Assembly: GCF_902506535.1 (NCBI RefSeq)
Contig: NZ_LR733824.1
Location: 186,001-250,000 of the forward strand
From: Pseudomonas sp. 8Z
Lineage (GTDB): Bacteria > Pseudomonadota > Gammaproteobacteria > Pseudomonadales > Pseudomonadaceae
Length of the DNA: 64,000 nucleotides
Direction: 5' to 3'
A program made the position numbers and the translations under genes. The notes under the pieces are model-generated. The model did no database searches. It had not been told where the DNA came from and worked only from the letters and a program-made list of their open reading frames with translations. Numbering within the stretch: position 1 is the stretch's first letter; every line of letters begins with the position of its first letter. This document shows positions 52,001 through 61,281 of this stretch, piece after piece.

Positions 52001-54328
52001 TCATCGCGGCGCCGCCTCGGCCTGCCTGTCGCCCGCCCAGGGCGCCAGAAGGAAGCTGAAGACCAGGCCGATGCTGATGGTCAGGCCGAAATTGCTCACC
52101 GCAGGGGTGCTCGATACGGCCAGCAGGCCAAATGACAGCCAGGTGGTCAGGGCCGACAACAGGGTGCCGAGCAGGCTGGTGGCGGAGCCGCCGACCCGTT
52201 CGCGGATCAGGATGGCGTAGTCCACACCAATGGCGGTGACCAGCAGCAGGCCGAACAGGCCGAACAGCGTCAACGGCTGTCCCAGCCAACCCAGGCATGC
52301 CAGGCTGGCCAATGCCGCCAGCAGCGAAACCGCCAGCACCCGAGCGGCGCCGCGCACACCAAAGGGAATGCACAGTATGGCGAAGATCAGCAGGCAGGAC
52401 GCCAGCTTGAGTTCGGCTGCGCTGACCTGCGTGGCTGCGAACAGGCGGTTGAGCTCGCCGAGGCGGTCGACCAGCTTCACGCCAGCGAGCCCCTCGGCCT
52501 GTGCGGGCAGCAGCTCGCTGTCCCTCAGCCCTTGCAGGCTGACCAGACCGGCGACTTGGCCGTCATCCGTCGGCCCCAGCCAGAGCGGCCGCCAGGGCTC
52601 GCCCAGTGGGCCTGCCAGCACCTGTTCGATGCCCAGTGAGGGCAAGGCTTGCAGGTGCTTCACTTCTTGCGCGATGGCTTGGGCTGGAACGCCCAGTTCG
52701 GTGAGCGCGGTACTGGCGCGGGGTAGTTGCGTCAGGGCCTGGCGCAGGGCTTGCTGTTGCGTTTGCGGCGCAACCAGTTGGCTCAGGGCCTGGTAGCTCT
52801 GCAACTGGCCTCGCTGCACCAGTTCGTCTAGGCGCTGGCTCAACTGCTGCTGACGCTGCAGCAACTGCTCCTCGTCCTGGCCACGTACCAGAAAGAACTG
52901 GCTGGTGGGCTGCATACCGATGATCTGGCTGATGGCTTTCGATTGCTCCAGCAACTGCGGCGGCACGCTGGCCCACTGGCGCAGATCGTCCTTGTGCGAA
53001 AGTTGCAGCAGACCGCCCAGACAGAACAGCGCGAAGATCGCCAGCAGCCAGGGGGTAGACAGCCAGCGCAGCAGCGCTTCACGCCACCTGAGCAGACCTT
53101 GCGCAAGCGCCAGAGGGGGCTGCCAGGGGCGGATCTCGACCTTGGCCAGCAGCGTGGGTAGCAAAAACAGGGTGCTTAGGTAGGCGCCGAGCAAGCCTGT
53201 GGCAGAGAAGATCGCCACCTGCTTGAGGGCCGGAAAGGGGGTGAAGGCCAGAGCCAGATAGCCGATGACGTTGGTCACCAGGCCGAGGGTCAGGCCGAGC
53301 AGGGTGGCGCGCAGTGCCCGCCAGTTATCCCAGGGTTGCAGCGTCCAGCTCTTCGACAACAGGTGCAGGGGGTAGTCGATGGCCACGCCGATCAGGCTGG
53401 CGCCCAGCACCAGGGTCATGACATGAATATGGCCGAACACCGCGACGCAGGCCGTGAGCCCAGCGAGTACGCCGATGGCGGCGGGAACGAATGCCAGCAA
53501 GACGCGCACCCGACGAAACACCAGCAGCATCACCAACAGGGCGCCGACACTAGCGATGCTGCCCATCAGGCTGATCTCGCGAGTGGCCTCGCGCTGGCCG
53601 TGGGCGGAGTACAGCAAGCCGCTGCTGGCGAGCAGTTGGCCGCCGTGTGCCTGCACCTCCGTGCGGGCCCGGCTGACCAGACCTTCCACCGCCAGTACCA
53701 GGTTGCCGTCGAAGGCGTCGGCGTTGGTGCGGGCGCGCAGCAGTGCCCAGGTGGTGCCTGCGCTTTCGGCGATCAGAGCGCCGCTAAGGTCGAGCTGGAT
53801 GTTGTTGTGATGCGGCAGATGTTTCTCCACCAGGCTGCTCAGGCCGAGCAGGTCGTCATCGCTGGCCACCACGCTCTGGCTGCGGAACGGGTCGAATAGA
53901 TCCTGCACGCGGTTGCTGATGAAGGCTTGTGGGTTGTCGATCAATAGCTGCCGGTCAGCGGCTGGCAGCAGCGCCAGACGTTGTTGCAGCAGTTGCTGGC
54001 GTAGGCTGGGCAGATCGGCCTGAAGATCCCACTGCACCCTCTCGAATAGCGGCTGTTGCTGCCAGCGTTTGCCCAGCTCGGCAGCCAGTGCCAGCGCGCG
54101 TTCGCGCTGTGGGTGGCTGATCAGCACCAGCAGTTCGCGGTTGAGCGGCTCCTGCATGCGCTGAACGGCTTGCTCCTGCAGCGCGTCCGGCTTGCCGCTG
54201 GGCACCAGTTCCAGCAGGTTGGCCGATACTGGGGCGCCGCCTCGCCATTGCCAAGCGGCCACGGCGAGCAGCAGGAGCAGGGCGAGCGGGAAGAGCCGTG
54301 ACCCCCAGTATTCAATTCTGGAAATCAT
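52001..54328 (-). CDS. MMPL/RND-family exporter
   Basis: Large inner-membrane transporter (775 aa) predicted to export the aryl polyene lipid. Two repeated halves, each with one transmembrane helix, a ~200-residue periplasmic loop, then a five-helix bundle; GVAIDYPLHLL near residue 315 and GVDYAILIRERVG near 720 are the equivalent proton-relay regions. Its start overlaps lolA-like by 17 bases. Confidence 0.9.
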   Translation of the reverse strand: MISRIEYWGSRLFPLALLLLLAVAAWQWRGGAPVSANLLELVPSGKPDALQEQAVQRMQEPLNRELLVLISHPQRERALALAAELGKRWQQQPLFERVQWDLQADLPSLRQQLLQQRLALLPAADRQLLIDNPQAFISNRVQDLFDPFRSQSVVASDDDLLGLSSLVEKHLPHHNNIQLDLSGALIAESAGTTWALLRARTNADAFDGNLVLAVEGLVSRARTEVQAHGGQLLASSGLLYSAHGQREATREISLMGSIASVGALLVMLLVFRRVRVLLAFVPAAIGVLAGLTACVAVFGHIHVMTLVLGASLIGVAIDYPLHLLSKSWTLQPWDNWRALRATLLGLTLGLVTNVIGYLALAFTPFPALKQVAIFSATGLLGAYLSTLFLLPTLLAKVEIRPWQPPLALAQGLLRWREALLRWLSTPWLLAIFALFCLGGLLQLSHKDDLRQWASVPPQLLEQSKAISQIIGMQPTSQFFLVRGQDEEQLLQRQQQLSQRLDELVQRGQLQSYQALSQLVAPQTQQQALRQALTQLPRASTALTELGVPAQAIAQEVKHLQALPSLGIEQVLAGPLGEPWRPLWLGPTDDGQVAGLVSLQGLRDSELLPAQAEGLAGVKLVDRLGELNRLFAATQVSAAELKLASCLLIFAILCIPFGVRGAARVLAVSLLAALASLACLGWLGQPLTLFGLFGLLLVTAIGVDYAILIRERVGGSATSLLGTLLSALTTWLSFGLLAVSSTPAVSNFGLTISIGLVFSFLLAPWAGDRQAEAAPR

Positions 54329-54914
54329 CTCGCTCCGAGTCGCTCAGGGCGTTGTCAGCCTGGCTGTTCTGCAGGCGTAGCACGGTGCTGTCGCCCTGAG
54401 TTTCCTGTAGCTCGATACGCTGCACCAGGGCGCCGCCGCTGATGTGGACAGCTTGAAAAATCTGCTTGAGCAGCACGCTGCGAGGGACCAGATCGAGCTG
54501 CCAGGCTGTGGCACTGCCGCTCAGACTGAGTTCGAAATCCTGGCGCAGGCCGCTGCTGTCGCCCTGGAGAACGGCAAGGAACAGGCGATTCTGCTGAGCG
54601 CTGGCGCTCTGTTGGGTGACCAGTTGCCAGCCCTGCTCGCTACGCCGAGCGATGCCTTGCTTGTCGATGCGGTAGTCCTGCTGCAGTGGGCGCTTGAGCA
54701 GCCAGAGCAGGCCATGATCCTTGGCCAGGACGAACTGGCCATGGCTGGTCAGTGGTTGCGGCAGGGCGCGCAGGTGCTTTTCCTGAATGAACTGGCCGCG
54801 CACCACCGCGGATTGACCGAGCTGGGCGCTGAGCTGGTCGAGGTCGAAGGCTTGCGCAAGTTGCGCCGTGGCAGCCAAAAGCAGGCCTAGAGCCGCAGTC
54901 AGAAGACGTCTCAC
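54312..54914 (-). CDS. LolA-related outer-membrane lipoprotein carrier protein
   Basis: Periplasmic protein (200 aa) with a signal peptide ending AQA and LolA-like beta-rich sequence (VRGQFIQEKHLRALPQPLTSHGQFVLAKDHGLLW). It is not the housekeeping LolA: in APE clusters a divergent LolA homologue is thought to carry the lipid-linked pigment across the periplasm. Overlaps the thioesterase by 4 bases. Confidence 0.87.
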   Translation of the reverse strand: MRRLLTAALGLLLAATAQLAQAFDLDQLSAQLGQSAVVRGQFIQEKHLRALPQPLTSHGQFVLAKDHGLLWLLKRPLQQDYRIDKQGIARRSEQGWQLVTQQSASAQQNRLFLAVLQGDSSGLRQDFELSLSGSATAWQLDLVPRSVLLKQIFQAVHISGGALVQRIELQETQGDSTVLRLQNSQADNALSDSERDDFQN

Positions 54915-55336
54915 GCGATGGCGCTCCGTACGGCATCGAGGAAAACTTGGGGCGAGGCGAACTGCATTTCTCGCGTGGCGATCTCCACGGCCACTTGCAC
55001 GGTGCTACCACGGGTCATGCGCTCGCCGGTCGCGGCGTCGCTGATCAGGTAATTGATCTTCAGGCGGTTCTCCCATTCCACCAGATCGGCGCGCACGACG
55101 ATGCGTTGGCCAAACTGAGCGCCGCGCACGTAGCGCACCTGCAGGTCGATCACTGGCCAGGCATAACCGGAGCCACGCATCTGCTGATAGTTGTGGCCGA
55201 GCTTGTCGAGCAGGGCACAGCGTGCCTGCTCGAAGTATTTGACGTAGTGGCCATGCCAGACAATCTCCATCATGTCTACGTCGTAGAACTGCACTTGCAG
55301 CTCGATCTGTGCCTGCAATACGCCGGCCTTACGCAT
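54911..55336 (-). CDS. Acyl-ACP/CoA thioesterase (4HBT family)
   Basis: Hotdog thioesterase (141 aa) with the 4-hydroxybenzoyl-CoA thioesterase signature FYDVDMMEIVWHGHYVKYFEQARC. It may release the finished aryl polyenoic acid or proofread stalled chains. Overlaps the ammonia lyase stop by 8 bases and lolA-like by 4. Confidence 0.88.
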   Translation of the reverse strand: MRKAGVLQAQIELQVQFYDVDMMEIVWHGHYVKYFEQARCALLDKLGHNYQQMRGSGYAWPVIDLQVRYVRGAQFGQRIVVRADLVEWENRLKINYLISDAATGERMTRGSTVQVAVEIATREMQFASPQVFLDAVRSAIA

Positions 55337-56870
55337 ACAGCCTCCAATGCTGGTTGCGGATACGCTCCAGGCACAGGCGCAGCTCGCTTTCCAGGGCGCG
55401 GTCCTCGATCACCGGGCGGAAATCCTCGGCCAACTGAGCACGCATGGCCGCCAGCGGTGCGGGGATGTCGCGCTTGCCACCGCACTCGCGCAGCCACACG
55501 CCCTGGTTGGCGGCCAGCAGGGTGGCGGCTGCGACCTGCTCGGTCAGCTCCAGGCTGCGCAGGGCATCGCGCGCGGCGATGGTGCCCATGCTCACCTTGT
55601 CCTGGTTGTGGCATTCGGTGGAGCGCGAGAACACGCTGGCCGGTAGGGTGTTCTTCAGGGCTTCGGCGGTCCAGGCGCTGGCGCCGATCTGCACGGCCTT
55701 GAAGCCGTGGTTGATCATCGCGGTTTCCTTTGGCGCGCCGGACAGGTTGCTCGGTAGGCCGTGGTTGTAGCGGCTGTCCACTAGCAGGGCGAGCTGGCGG
55801 TCGAGCAGGTCGGCGACGTTGCCGACGAGGTTCTTCAGGCTGTCCATGGCGAAGGCGATATGCCCGCCATAGAAGTGCCCGCCGTGCAGCGTGCGCTCGG
55901 TTTCGGCGTCGAACAGCGGGTTGTCGTTGGCGCTGTTGAGTTCGATCTCGATGAACTGGCGCAGCAGGCCCAGGCTGTCGGCCAGTACGCCGAGCACGTG
56001 AGGTGCGCAGCGGATCGAGTAGCGATCTTGCAGGCGATGCAGCGGCGGCAGAGGCGCCTCGACGGCCAGATCTTGGCGAATCCAGGCGGCCACCTGGGTT
56101 TGACCCGGATGCGGCTTGGCGGCGAACAGGCGCTCGTCGAAGTGCTCCGGGTTGCCCTCCAGGGCGATCACGTTGAGCGCGGTGATGCGCGTCGCCAGCT
56201 TCAGCAGGTAGTCGGCGCGGGCATAGGCCAGGCAGGCCAGGGCGGTCATCACGGCGGTGCCGTTCATCAGCGCCAGGGCTTCCTTGGGGCGCAGGGTCAG
56301 TGGTGTCCAGCCCAGTTCGCAGTGCACGTCGGCGGCGCTGCGGCGCTCGCCCTTGTACAGCACCTCGCGCTCGCCACTGAGGGTGGCGGCGACATAGGAC
56401 AGCGGGGTCAGATCGCCGCTGGCACCGACCGAGCCTTCCTCCGGGATCAAAGGCAGCACGTCGTGCTCGATGAACGCCTGCAAGCGCTCGAGCAACTCCA
56501 CGCGCACCCCGGATACGCCGTGGCACAGCGACTGCAAACGGGCGGCGAGTACCGCACGGGTGCTGGGGGCGTCGAGCAGTTTGCCCAAGCCGCAGCCGTG
56601 GAAGGTGAACAGATGCTGGGGCAATGCCTCGACCTGATGCAGCGGTACCGCGACCACGCAGGAGTCGCCGTAGCCGGTGGTGACGCCATAGATCACGCCT
56701 TCCTTGTCCAGCAGGGTGTCGAGGAAACGCGCACCCTTGGCGATCTTCTCGCGGTAGGCCGGATCGCCCTGCAACTGGGCGCGGGCCTGGCGCTGCGACA
56801 AGGCTACGATGTTCTCGATGGTCAGGGCGCGCTCGCCGAAGATCACCGGCTCAGGCTGGTATGTCGTCAT
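55329..56870 (-). CDS. MIO-type aromatic amino acid ammonia lyase
   Basis: Histidine/tyrosine ammonia-lyase superfamily enzyme (513 aa) expected to give a cinnamate- or coumarate-type aryl starter. The ATG at 56870 overlaps the acyltransferase by 20 bases; the frame extends 57 codons upstream without family features. Ala150-Ser151-Gly152 (in GSVGASGDLTPLSY) form the MIO cofactor; Tyr61 lies in YGVTTG; NSANDNPLF and FYGGHIAFAMD are further active-site segments. The selectivity pair aligned with His-Leu of tyrosine lyases is Phe90-His91. The chromosomal context argues against histidine degradation (no hutU or hutI). Confidence 0.9.
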   Translation of the reverse strand: MTTYQPEPVIFGERALTIENIVALSQRQARAQLQGDPAYREKIAKGARFLDTLLDKEGVIYGVTTGYGDSCVVAVPLHQVEALPQHLFTFHGCGLGKLLDAPSTRAVLAARLQSLCHGVSGVRVELLERLQAFIEHDVLPLIPEEGSVGASGDLTPLSYVAATLSGEREVLYKGERRSAADVHCELGWTPLTLRPKEALALMNGTAVMTALACLAYARADYLLKLATRITALNVIALEGNPEHFDERLFAAKPHPGQTQVAAWIRQDLAVEAPLPPLHRLQDRYSIRCAPHVLGVLADSLGLLRQFIEIELNSANDNPLFDAETERTLHGGHFYGGHIAFAMDSLKNLVGNVADLLDRQLALLVDSRYNHGLPSNLSGAPKETAMINHGFKAVQIGASAWTAEALKNTLPASVFSRSTECHNQDKVSMGTIAARDALRSLELTEQVAAATLLAANQGVWLRECGGKRDIPAPLAAMRAQLAEDFRPVIEDRALESELRLCLERIRNQHWRLYA

Positions 56871-57798
56871 CTCGCTTCCAGAAGGGGTAGAAGTTGAACC
56901 ATTGTTGTGGCGCGTCCAGGCAGTGCTCGCCCAGGCGCTGTGCATAGCGTTGCGCCCACTCGGTGATGACTCGCTCGCGGTCGCGGCGCGTCCATTGCAC
57001 GCTGTCGGCAAAATGTTCGAGGCGTACCTGATAGTGGCCATCGATCTTCAGGCAGTGCACCAGGCTCACCGGGCACTGCAGCAGCCCGGCCAGCAGCCAG
57101 GGACCTTGCGGGAATGCAGCGGGATGGCCGAGGAAGTCGACCACGGCATGGCGGGCGCCATGCAGCGGTACGCGATCACCGGCGATGGCCAGCCATTCGC
57201 CGCGTTCGAGGCGTTCGGCCAGTTGCAGCATGATCGCCGGATCCAGTTCGCTGACCTGAATCAGGCGCAGATGGCTGGCGCCTGATTCGCCGAGCAGACG
57301 GTTGAAGCGCTCGGCATGCTTGGTATGCACCAGCACGTTCATGCGTACGCGCTCGCCCAGTTCGGCCAGGGCGCGGCAGACTTCCAGGTTGCCCAGATGG
57401 GCACCGACCAGCAATTGCCCACGGCTGCCGTCGTGCAGGCTGGCGCGCAGTTCGTCAGGGTCGACGAGCTGCAGTTGCTGTAACGGCAAGCGGCCGTTCC
57501 ACACATCCAGCTTGTCCAGCAGGCTGTCGGCGAAGGCGAGGAACTGGCGCAGCACGGAGCCGGATGTGGGGCGCAGCTCGGGGCGTTGGCCCCAGGCCGC
57601 GAGGTTGTTCTGGTACTCGGCGATGCTGGCGCGCGCGCGCCGACCAAAGATGAAGAAGTACAGGACGATCAGGTACAAAAGTGGTGTCAGTGGGCGGCGG
57701 CCCAGCAGGCGCACGGCGGCAGCGGTAAAGCGCATCAGCAGGAAGCTGCCACGCTCGCCCTGCTTGGCCCAGTGACCTTTTGCCCCTGTCGCGCTCAT
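56851..57798 (-). CDS. LpxL/HtrB-type acyltransferase
   Basis: Membrane-associated acyltransferase of the lipid A lauroyl-transferase family (315 aa). The ATG at 57798 overlaps the glycosyltransferase stop by 4 bases. A hydrophobic anchor (residues ~36-52) precedes the HX4E motif HLGNLE (134-139), and GDRVPLHG and FPQGPWLLAGLL correspond to the second half of the active site. Likely to transfer the aryl polyene (or a fatty acid) to its lipid or sugar anchor. Confidence 0.86.
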   Translation of the reverse strand: MSATGAKGHWAKQGERGSFLLMRFTAAAVRLLGRRPLTPLLYLIVLYFFIFGRRARASIAEYQNNLAAWGQRPELRPTSGSVLRQFLAFADSLLDKLDVWNGRLPLQQLQLVDPDELRASLHDGSRGQLLVGAHLGNLEVCRALAELGERVRMNVLVHTKHAERFNRLLGESGASHLRLIQVSELDPAIMLQLAERLERGEWLAIAGDRVPLHGARHAVVDFLGHPAAFPQGPWLLAGLLQCPVSLVHCLKIDGHYQVRLEHFADSVQWTRRDRERVITEWAQRYAQRLGEHCLDAPQQWFNFYPFWKRDDDIPA

Positions 57799-58541
57799 GC
57801 GGTCAACCTGCGCCAGATGATCCGTGGCGCACGCACCAGCATGCCGAAGAAGAGCCGGGCGTGCATGCCCGAGATCAGCAGATTGTCGTGCCACAGGCGA
57901 AAGTGCGACAGGCCGTCTTCCGGGTAGTGCACGCGGGTTGGCAGCCAGTGCATAGGCTGCTCACGCCAGGCCATACGCACCAGGATTTCGGTATCGAAGT
58001 CCATGCGGCGGCCAAGTTTGACCGTATCGAGCAGCGCCAGGGTGGCGCGCAGTGGGTAGACGCGAAAGCCGCACATGGAGTCGCGAATCTGCAGCGACAA
58101 GCAGTTGATCCAGACCCAGACATGGGTCAGGTAGCGGGCGTAGAGGCGGCCCTTCGGCACGCTCGCGTCATATTCCGGATAGCCGCAGATCATGGCCTGT
58201 GGGTGCTGGCGCGCGGTGTTGAGAAAGGTCTCGAGCGCGCTCAGGTCATGCTGGCCATCGGCATCTACCTGCAGTGCGTGGCTGTAGCCAAGACGCGCTG
58301 CTTCGCGCAGGCCGGCTGTCACTGCGCCGCCCTTGCCCTGATTGCTGGGCAGCCGCAGCAGGTGAACCTGCGGGCGTTGAGCCAGTTCGTCCATGACTGT
58401 GGCGCAGGCCGCATGCGAGCCATCGTCCACCAGCAGGCAGGGTAGACCGGCCTTGCACAGCGCGTCGACAACCCCAGGCAGAGGCCGCTCGTGGTTGTAC
58501 ACAGGGATGACCGCACAGGGATAGAAGTCTAACTCAGCCAT
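57795..58541 (-). CDS. Family 2 glycosyltransferase
   Basis: Cytoplasmic GT-A fold glycosyltransferase (248 aa). ATG at 58541 overlaps the ligase stop by 8 bases. CAVIPVYNHERPLP, LLVDDGSH and the DxD-type LQVDADGQHDL are the nucleotide-sugar binding elements; CGFRVYPL follows. It probably glycosylates the lipid anchor of the pigment. No transmembrane helices. Confidence 0.88.
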   Translation of the reverse strand: MAELDFYPCAVIPVYNHERPLPGVVDALCKAGLPCLLVDDGSHAACATVMDELAQRPQVHLLRLPSNQGKGGAVTAGLREAARLGYSHALQVDADGQHDLSALETFLNTARQHPQAMICGYPEYDASVPKGRLYARYLTHVWVWINCLSLQIRDSMCGFRVYPLRATLALLDTVKLGRRMDFDTEILVRMAWREQPMHWLPTRVHYPEDGLSHFRLWHDNLLISGMHARLFFGMLVRAPRIIWRRLTA

Positions 58542-60198
58542 GGGCTGGTTCCAGCAGGATGCGCCCTGAGGAGCAGGCTGCTTCGCCATTGCGGTAGGCG
58601 AAATACAGCTTGCCGCGTTCCGCATCGAAGCGCAGGGACAGCTGCAGGGTGTCGCCGGGGCGCACCAGTTGCTGGAACTTGAGCACTTCCATGCCAGCGA
58701 AGCGCGGCGGCAGGCCGGGGATCAGTTGGCGAGCCAGGTGCTGCGCCCAATCGACCTGCACCACGCCTGGCAGTACCGGCGTCTTGGGAAAGTGCCCGGT
58801 GAAATGGGCAAGATCCGGTGGCACGGGCAGTTGCAGCAGCCACTCGCCATCGCGTTCTTCGCTGCTGCTGGGTACGCCCCGCGTCGGTCGTGAGGCAGCC
58901 AGCAGGGTGTCGATCTGGCTCTGCGCCAGCTTGCCCTGGCTGCTGTAGGGTAGCTCTAGCAGCAGGCGCCAGCGGCGTGGCAGGGCGATGGTTTCGCAAT
59001 GCTCGGCCAGATGCTTGCGCAAGGTCTCGGTCAGTGTGCGGCGGCCCTGGTTGCGCAGCACGTGCAAGCCTTCTGGGCTCAGTGCGAGCACGGCACCGAG
59101 GAAGGCACGGCCTTCCTGAATAACGCCCAGGCGAGCATCGGCAACCCAGCCGTGGCCGATCAGCGCCTGCTCAATCATGGGCAGGGAGATGCGTTTTTCT
59201 TCCAGTTTGACGATGCGGTCGAGCCGCCCGCGCAGGACGAAGCGGCCATCGGCGCCCAGCTCGGCGGCGTCCGCGCTTTGCTCGATATGCCCGGCGGGCA
59301 GATAGGGTGAGGCGATACGCAGGGCGCCTGCCTCATCCAGGCTCAGCTCGATGCCGGTGAACGGTTGCCAGGTGGTGTGGCCCTGGCGCCAGCCGATACC
59401 GCCGGTCTCCGAACTGCCGTAGATTTCCGTCGGCCATTGGCCCAGGCGTTCATGCAGGCTCTGCGCGGCCTCGGCGGGCAGAGCGCCACCGGAGGAAAAC
59501 ACCTGTTTGACGCGGCTCAGCGCCGGCCAGTCGAGGTTGTCGCCCATGCGCTTGAGCAAGGCCGGGCTGGCTACCCAGGCAAAGTTGCTCTGGCCAAGAC
59601 TGGCCTGCTGCAGGTCTTCAGGAAAGGGCAGCGCGCGGCGGTACAGTGGGCGACCGGCGCACAGTGGCCAGAGCAGGCGGAACAGTAGGCCGTAGATATG
59701 CTGACAGGCGACGCTGCCGAGGATGGTGGCCTGGCCCAGGTTCTCACCCCACAACTGCTCCAGCGCGTCGACCTCGTTGGCCAGTTGCTCCAGGCTCTTG
59801 TCGATCAGCTTGGGCTCGCCGCTGGAACCTGAGGTGCACAGCGTCAGACGGCAGTGCTCGGGCAGCAGGCGTGCGCCGGGCAGAGGCTCGGCGTCCAGCT
59901 CGCTCAGATCGTCCAGCCACAGGTCGACCTGATCTGCCAGGCGCTGACGTGTCTGTGCCTGGGCGTCGGCCGGTAGCAACACTTGCACCCCGGCACGCCA
60001 GGCGCCGAGCAGGGCGACGGCCAGCTCAGCGGCATCTTCCAGAAACAGCGCCACGCGCTGTACGCCTCGCGCTTGCAGGGCGGCGGCCAGCCTCAACGCC
60101 TGCAGACGCAACTGTGCGTGGCTTAGACTCGGCGCTAGGGCTACCTGGCGTTCAGGATGAGCCTCAAGCAACAGCTCGGTGATGGGCAACCAACTCAT
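58534..60198 (-). CDS. Fused acyl-ACP ligase and hotdog dehydratase (ApeH-ApeI type)
   Basis: Single 554-aa chain. Residues 1-~440 form an ANL-family adenylating domain: P-loop TSGSSGEPK (122-130), YGSSETGGIGW, and RGRDRIVK-like RGRLDRIVKLEEKRIS. It should activate the aryl acid for loading on ACP. Residues ~450-554 are a FabZ-like hotdog domain, HFTGHFPKTPVLPGVVQVDWA, with His469 and Asp483 at the catalytic positions. In E. coli, ApeH and ApeI are separate proteins. The ATG at 60198 overlaps the membrane protein gene by 4 bases; the longer upstream frame is not similar. Confidence 0.88.
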   Translation of the reverse strand: MSWLPITELLLEAHPERQVALAPSLSHAQLRLQALRLAAALQARGVQRVALFLEDAAELAVALLGAWRAGVQVLLPADAQAQTRQRLADQVDLWLDDLSELDAEPLPGARLLPEHCRLTLCTSGSSGEPKLIDKSLEQLANEVDALEQLWGENLGQATILGSVACQHIYGLLFRLLWPLCAGRPLYRRALPFPEDLQQASLGQSNFAWVASPALLKRMGDNLDWPALSRVKQVFSSGGALPAEAAQSLHERLGQWPTEIYGSSETGGIGWRQGHTTWQPFTGIELSLDEAGALRIASPYLPAGHIEQSADAAELGADGRFVLRGRLDRIVKLEEKRISLPMIEQALIGHGWVADARLGVIQEGRAFLGAVLALSPEGLHVLRNQGRRTLTETLRKHLAEHCETIALPRRWRLLLELPYSSQGKLAQSQIDTLLAASRPTRGVPSSSEERDGEWLLQLPVPPDLAHFTGHFPKTPVLPGVVQVDWAQHLARQLIPGLPPRFAGMEVLKFQQLVRPGDTLQLSLRFDAERGKLYFAYRNGEAACSSGRILLEPAHG

Positions 60199-60740
60199 GC
60201 GTGTTTCCTTACTTGCTGGCGTACCAGCCATTCGCCAGCGAACAACAGGCCGATCAGGCCGTAAGAGATCAAACCGGTGTACAGCGTCCACCAGGACAGC
60301 GGTGCACACAGTGCCAGTGCGATCAGCACCAGGGCGTTGCCGAGAAAGAACAGCGTCCAGACCAGGGTGACCTTGCGCGTGTAGCGCACGGCGACTTCCG
60401 GTAGCTGCGGTTCGCGCAGGCGAGCCATGCGTTCGACCAGCGGCGGGCCGAACTTCAGGCTGAGGCCGAACAGTGCCAACAGCATCAGGTTGAGCAACAC
60501 CGGATACCAGCGCAGCAAGGCCGGATTGCCCGCGAGGCCGAGCAACAGGCAGAACGCCAGCGCCGAGATCGCCAGCCACAAGCCACCGGGGCGGCGCTTG
60601 GCGGTCAAGGCCCGCGCCAGCCACAGCCCTCCGAGCAGCACTGCGAACCCACGCGGCGAAAGATGCTCCATGCCGTAATAGACGGCAAAGGGATAGAGCA
60701 CGCCAGCCAGCAGTAGGAGCAGGCCAAACAGCCGAGCCAT
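60195..60740 (-). CDS. COG4648-like membrane protein of APE cluster
   Basis: Integral membrane protein (181 aa) with about five hydrophobic segments and a cytoplasmic basic loop (RMARLREPQLPEVAVRYTRKVT). Such proteins accompany ACP and ligase genes in aryl polyene operons; function unknown. It starts 4 bases after the second ACP gene. Confidence 0.78.
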   Translation of the reverse strand: MARLFGLLLLLAGVLYPFAVYYGMEHLSPRGFAVLLGGLWLARALTAKRRPGGLWLAISALAFCLLLGLAGNPALLRWYPVLLNLMLLALFGLSLKFGPPLVERMARLREPQLPEVAVRYTRKVTLVWTLFFLGNALVLIALALCAPLSWWTLYTGLISYGLIGLLFAGEWLVRQQVRKHA

Positions 60741-60744
60741 GGTG

Positions 60745-61008
60745 TCAGTCTTGTGCCGGTGGGGTGTTGATTAGTCTATATACGGCTTCCACCACGTCGC
60801 CTACCGTACGTACGCTCTTGAACTCTTCGGCGGCGAGTTTGCGGCCGGTCTGGCGCTTGATGTGGTCGATCAGGTCGACGGCATCGATGCTGTCGATTTC
60901 CAGGTCTTCGTAGAGGTTCGCGTCCAGGGTCACACGCTCGGCATCCAGTTCGAACAGCTCCACCAGTGCGCTGTGCAAGGTGGCGAAGATTTCATCGCGG
61001 TTTTGCAT
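60745..61008 (-). CDS. apeF: Acyl carrier protein (ApeF-like)
   Basis: Acyl carrier protein of 87 aa. Ser40 in EIDSIDAVDL is the phosphopantetheine attachment site. Second of two ACPs in tandem, 12 bases after the first; they differ clearly in sequence, so they may carry starter and extender chains separately. Which corresponds to E. coli ApeE and ApeF is assigned by order only. Confidence 0.88.
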   Translation of the reverse strand: MQNRDEIFATLHSALVELFELDAERVTLDANLYEDLEIDSIDAVDLIDHIKRQTGRKLAAEEFKSVRTVGDVVEAVYRLINTPPAQD

Positions 61009-61020
61009 GGTGGCTGATCC

Positions 61021-61281
61021 TCAGGCGGCCTGGCGGGCGGAGATGAACTCAGCCAGGCTGGTGACATTGGCGAAGTGCTTGCGGGTGTCCTTGGCTTCGG
61101 CGTCGATCTTGATGCCAAAGCGTTTCTGGATCGCCAGGCCCAGTTCCAGGGCGTCTACCGAGTCCAGACCGAGCCCTTCGCCGAACAGGGGCTGTTCTGC
61201 GCCGATGTCGTCAGCGCTCATGTCCTCGAGGCCCAGGGCATCGATGATCAGGCTCTTGATTTCAAGTTGCAGATCGCTCAT
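61021..61281 (-). CDS. apeE: Acyl carrier protein (ApeE-like)
   Basis: Acyl carrier protein of 86 aa with Ser41 in LGLDSVDALEL for the phosphopantetheine arm. Its 5' end overlaps the upstream acyltransferase gene by 20 bases. Confidence 0.88.
   Translation of the reverse strand: MSDLQLEIKSLIIDALGLEDMSADDIGAEQPLFGEGLGLDSVDALELGLAIQKRFGIKIDAEAKDTRKHFANVTSLAEFISARQAA

Noticed and set aside
54312..54914. Housekeeping lolA
   Set aside because: Embedded by overlaps in the APE operon; normal lolA is next to ftsK/rarA in Pseudomonas.
55276..56526. 416-codon Arg/Pro-rich frame overlapping the ammonia lyase gene
   Set aside because: Same strand, other frame; low-complexity Arg/Ala/Pro with no motif, while the lyase has its complete active site.
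55329..56870. Ammonia lyase as hutH of histidine degradation
   Set aside because: No hutU, hutI or hutG nearby, selectivity residues differ from Ser-His, and it is translationally coupled to pigment genes.
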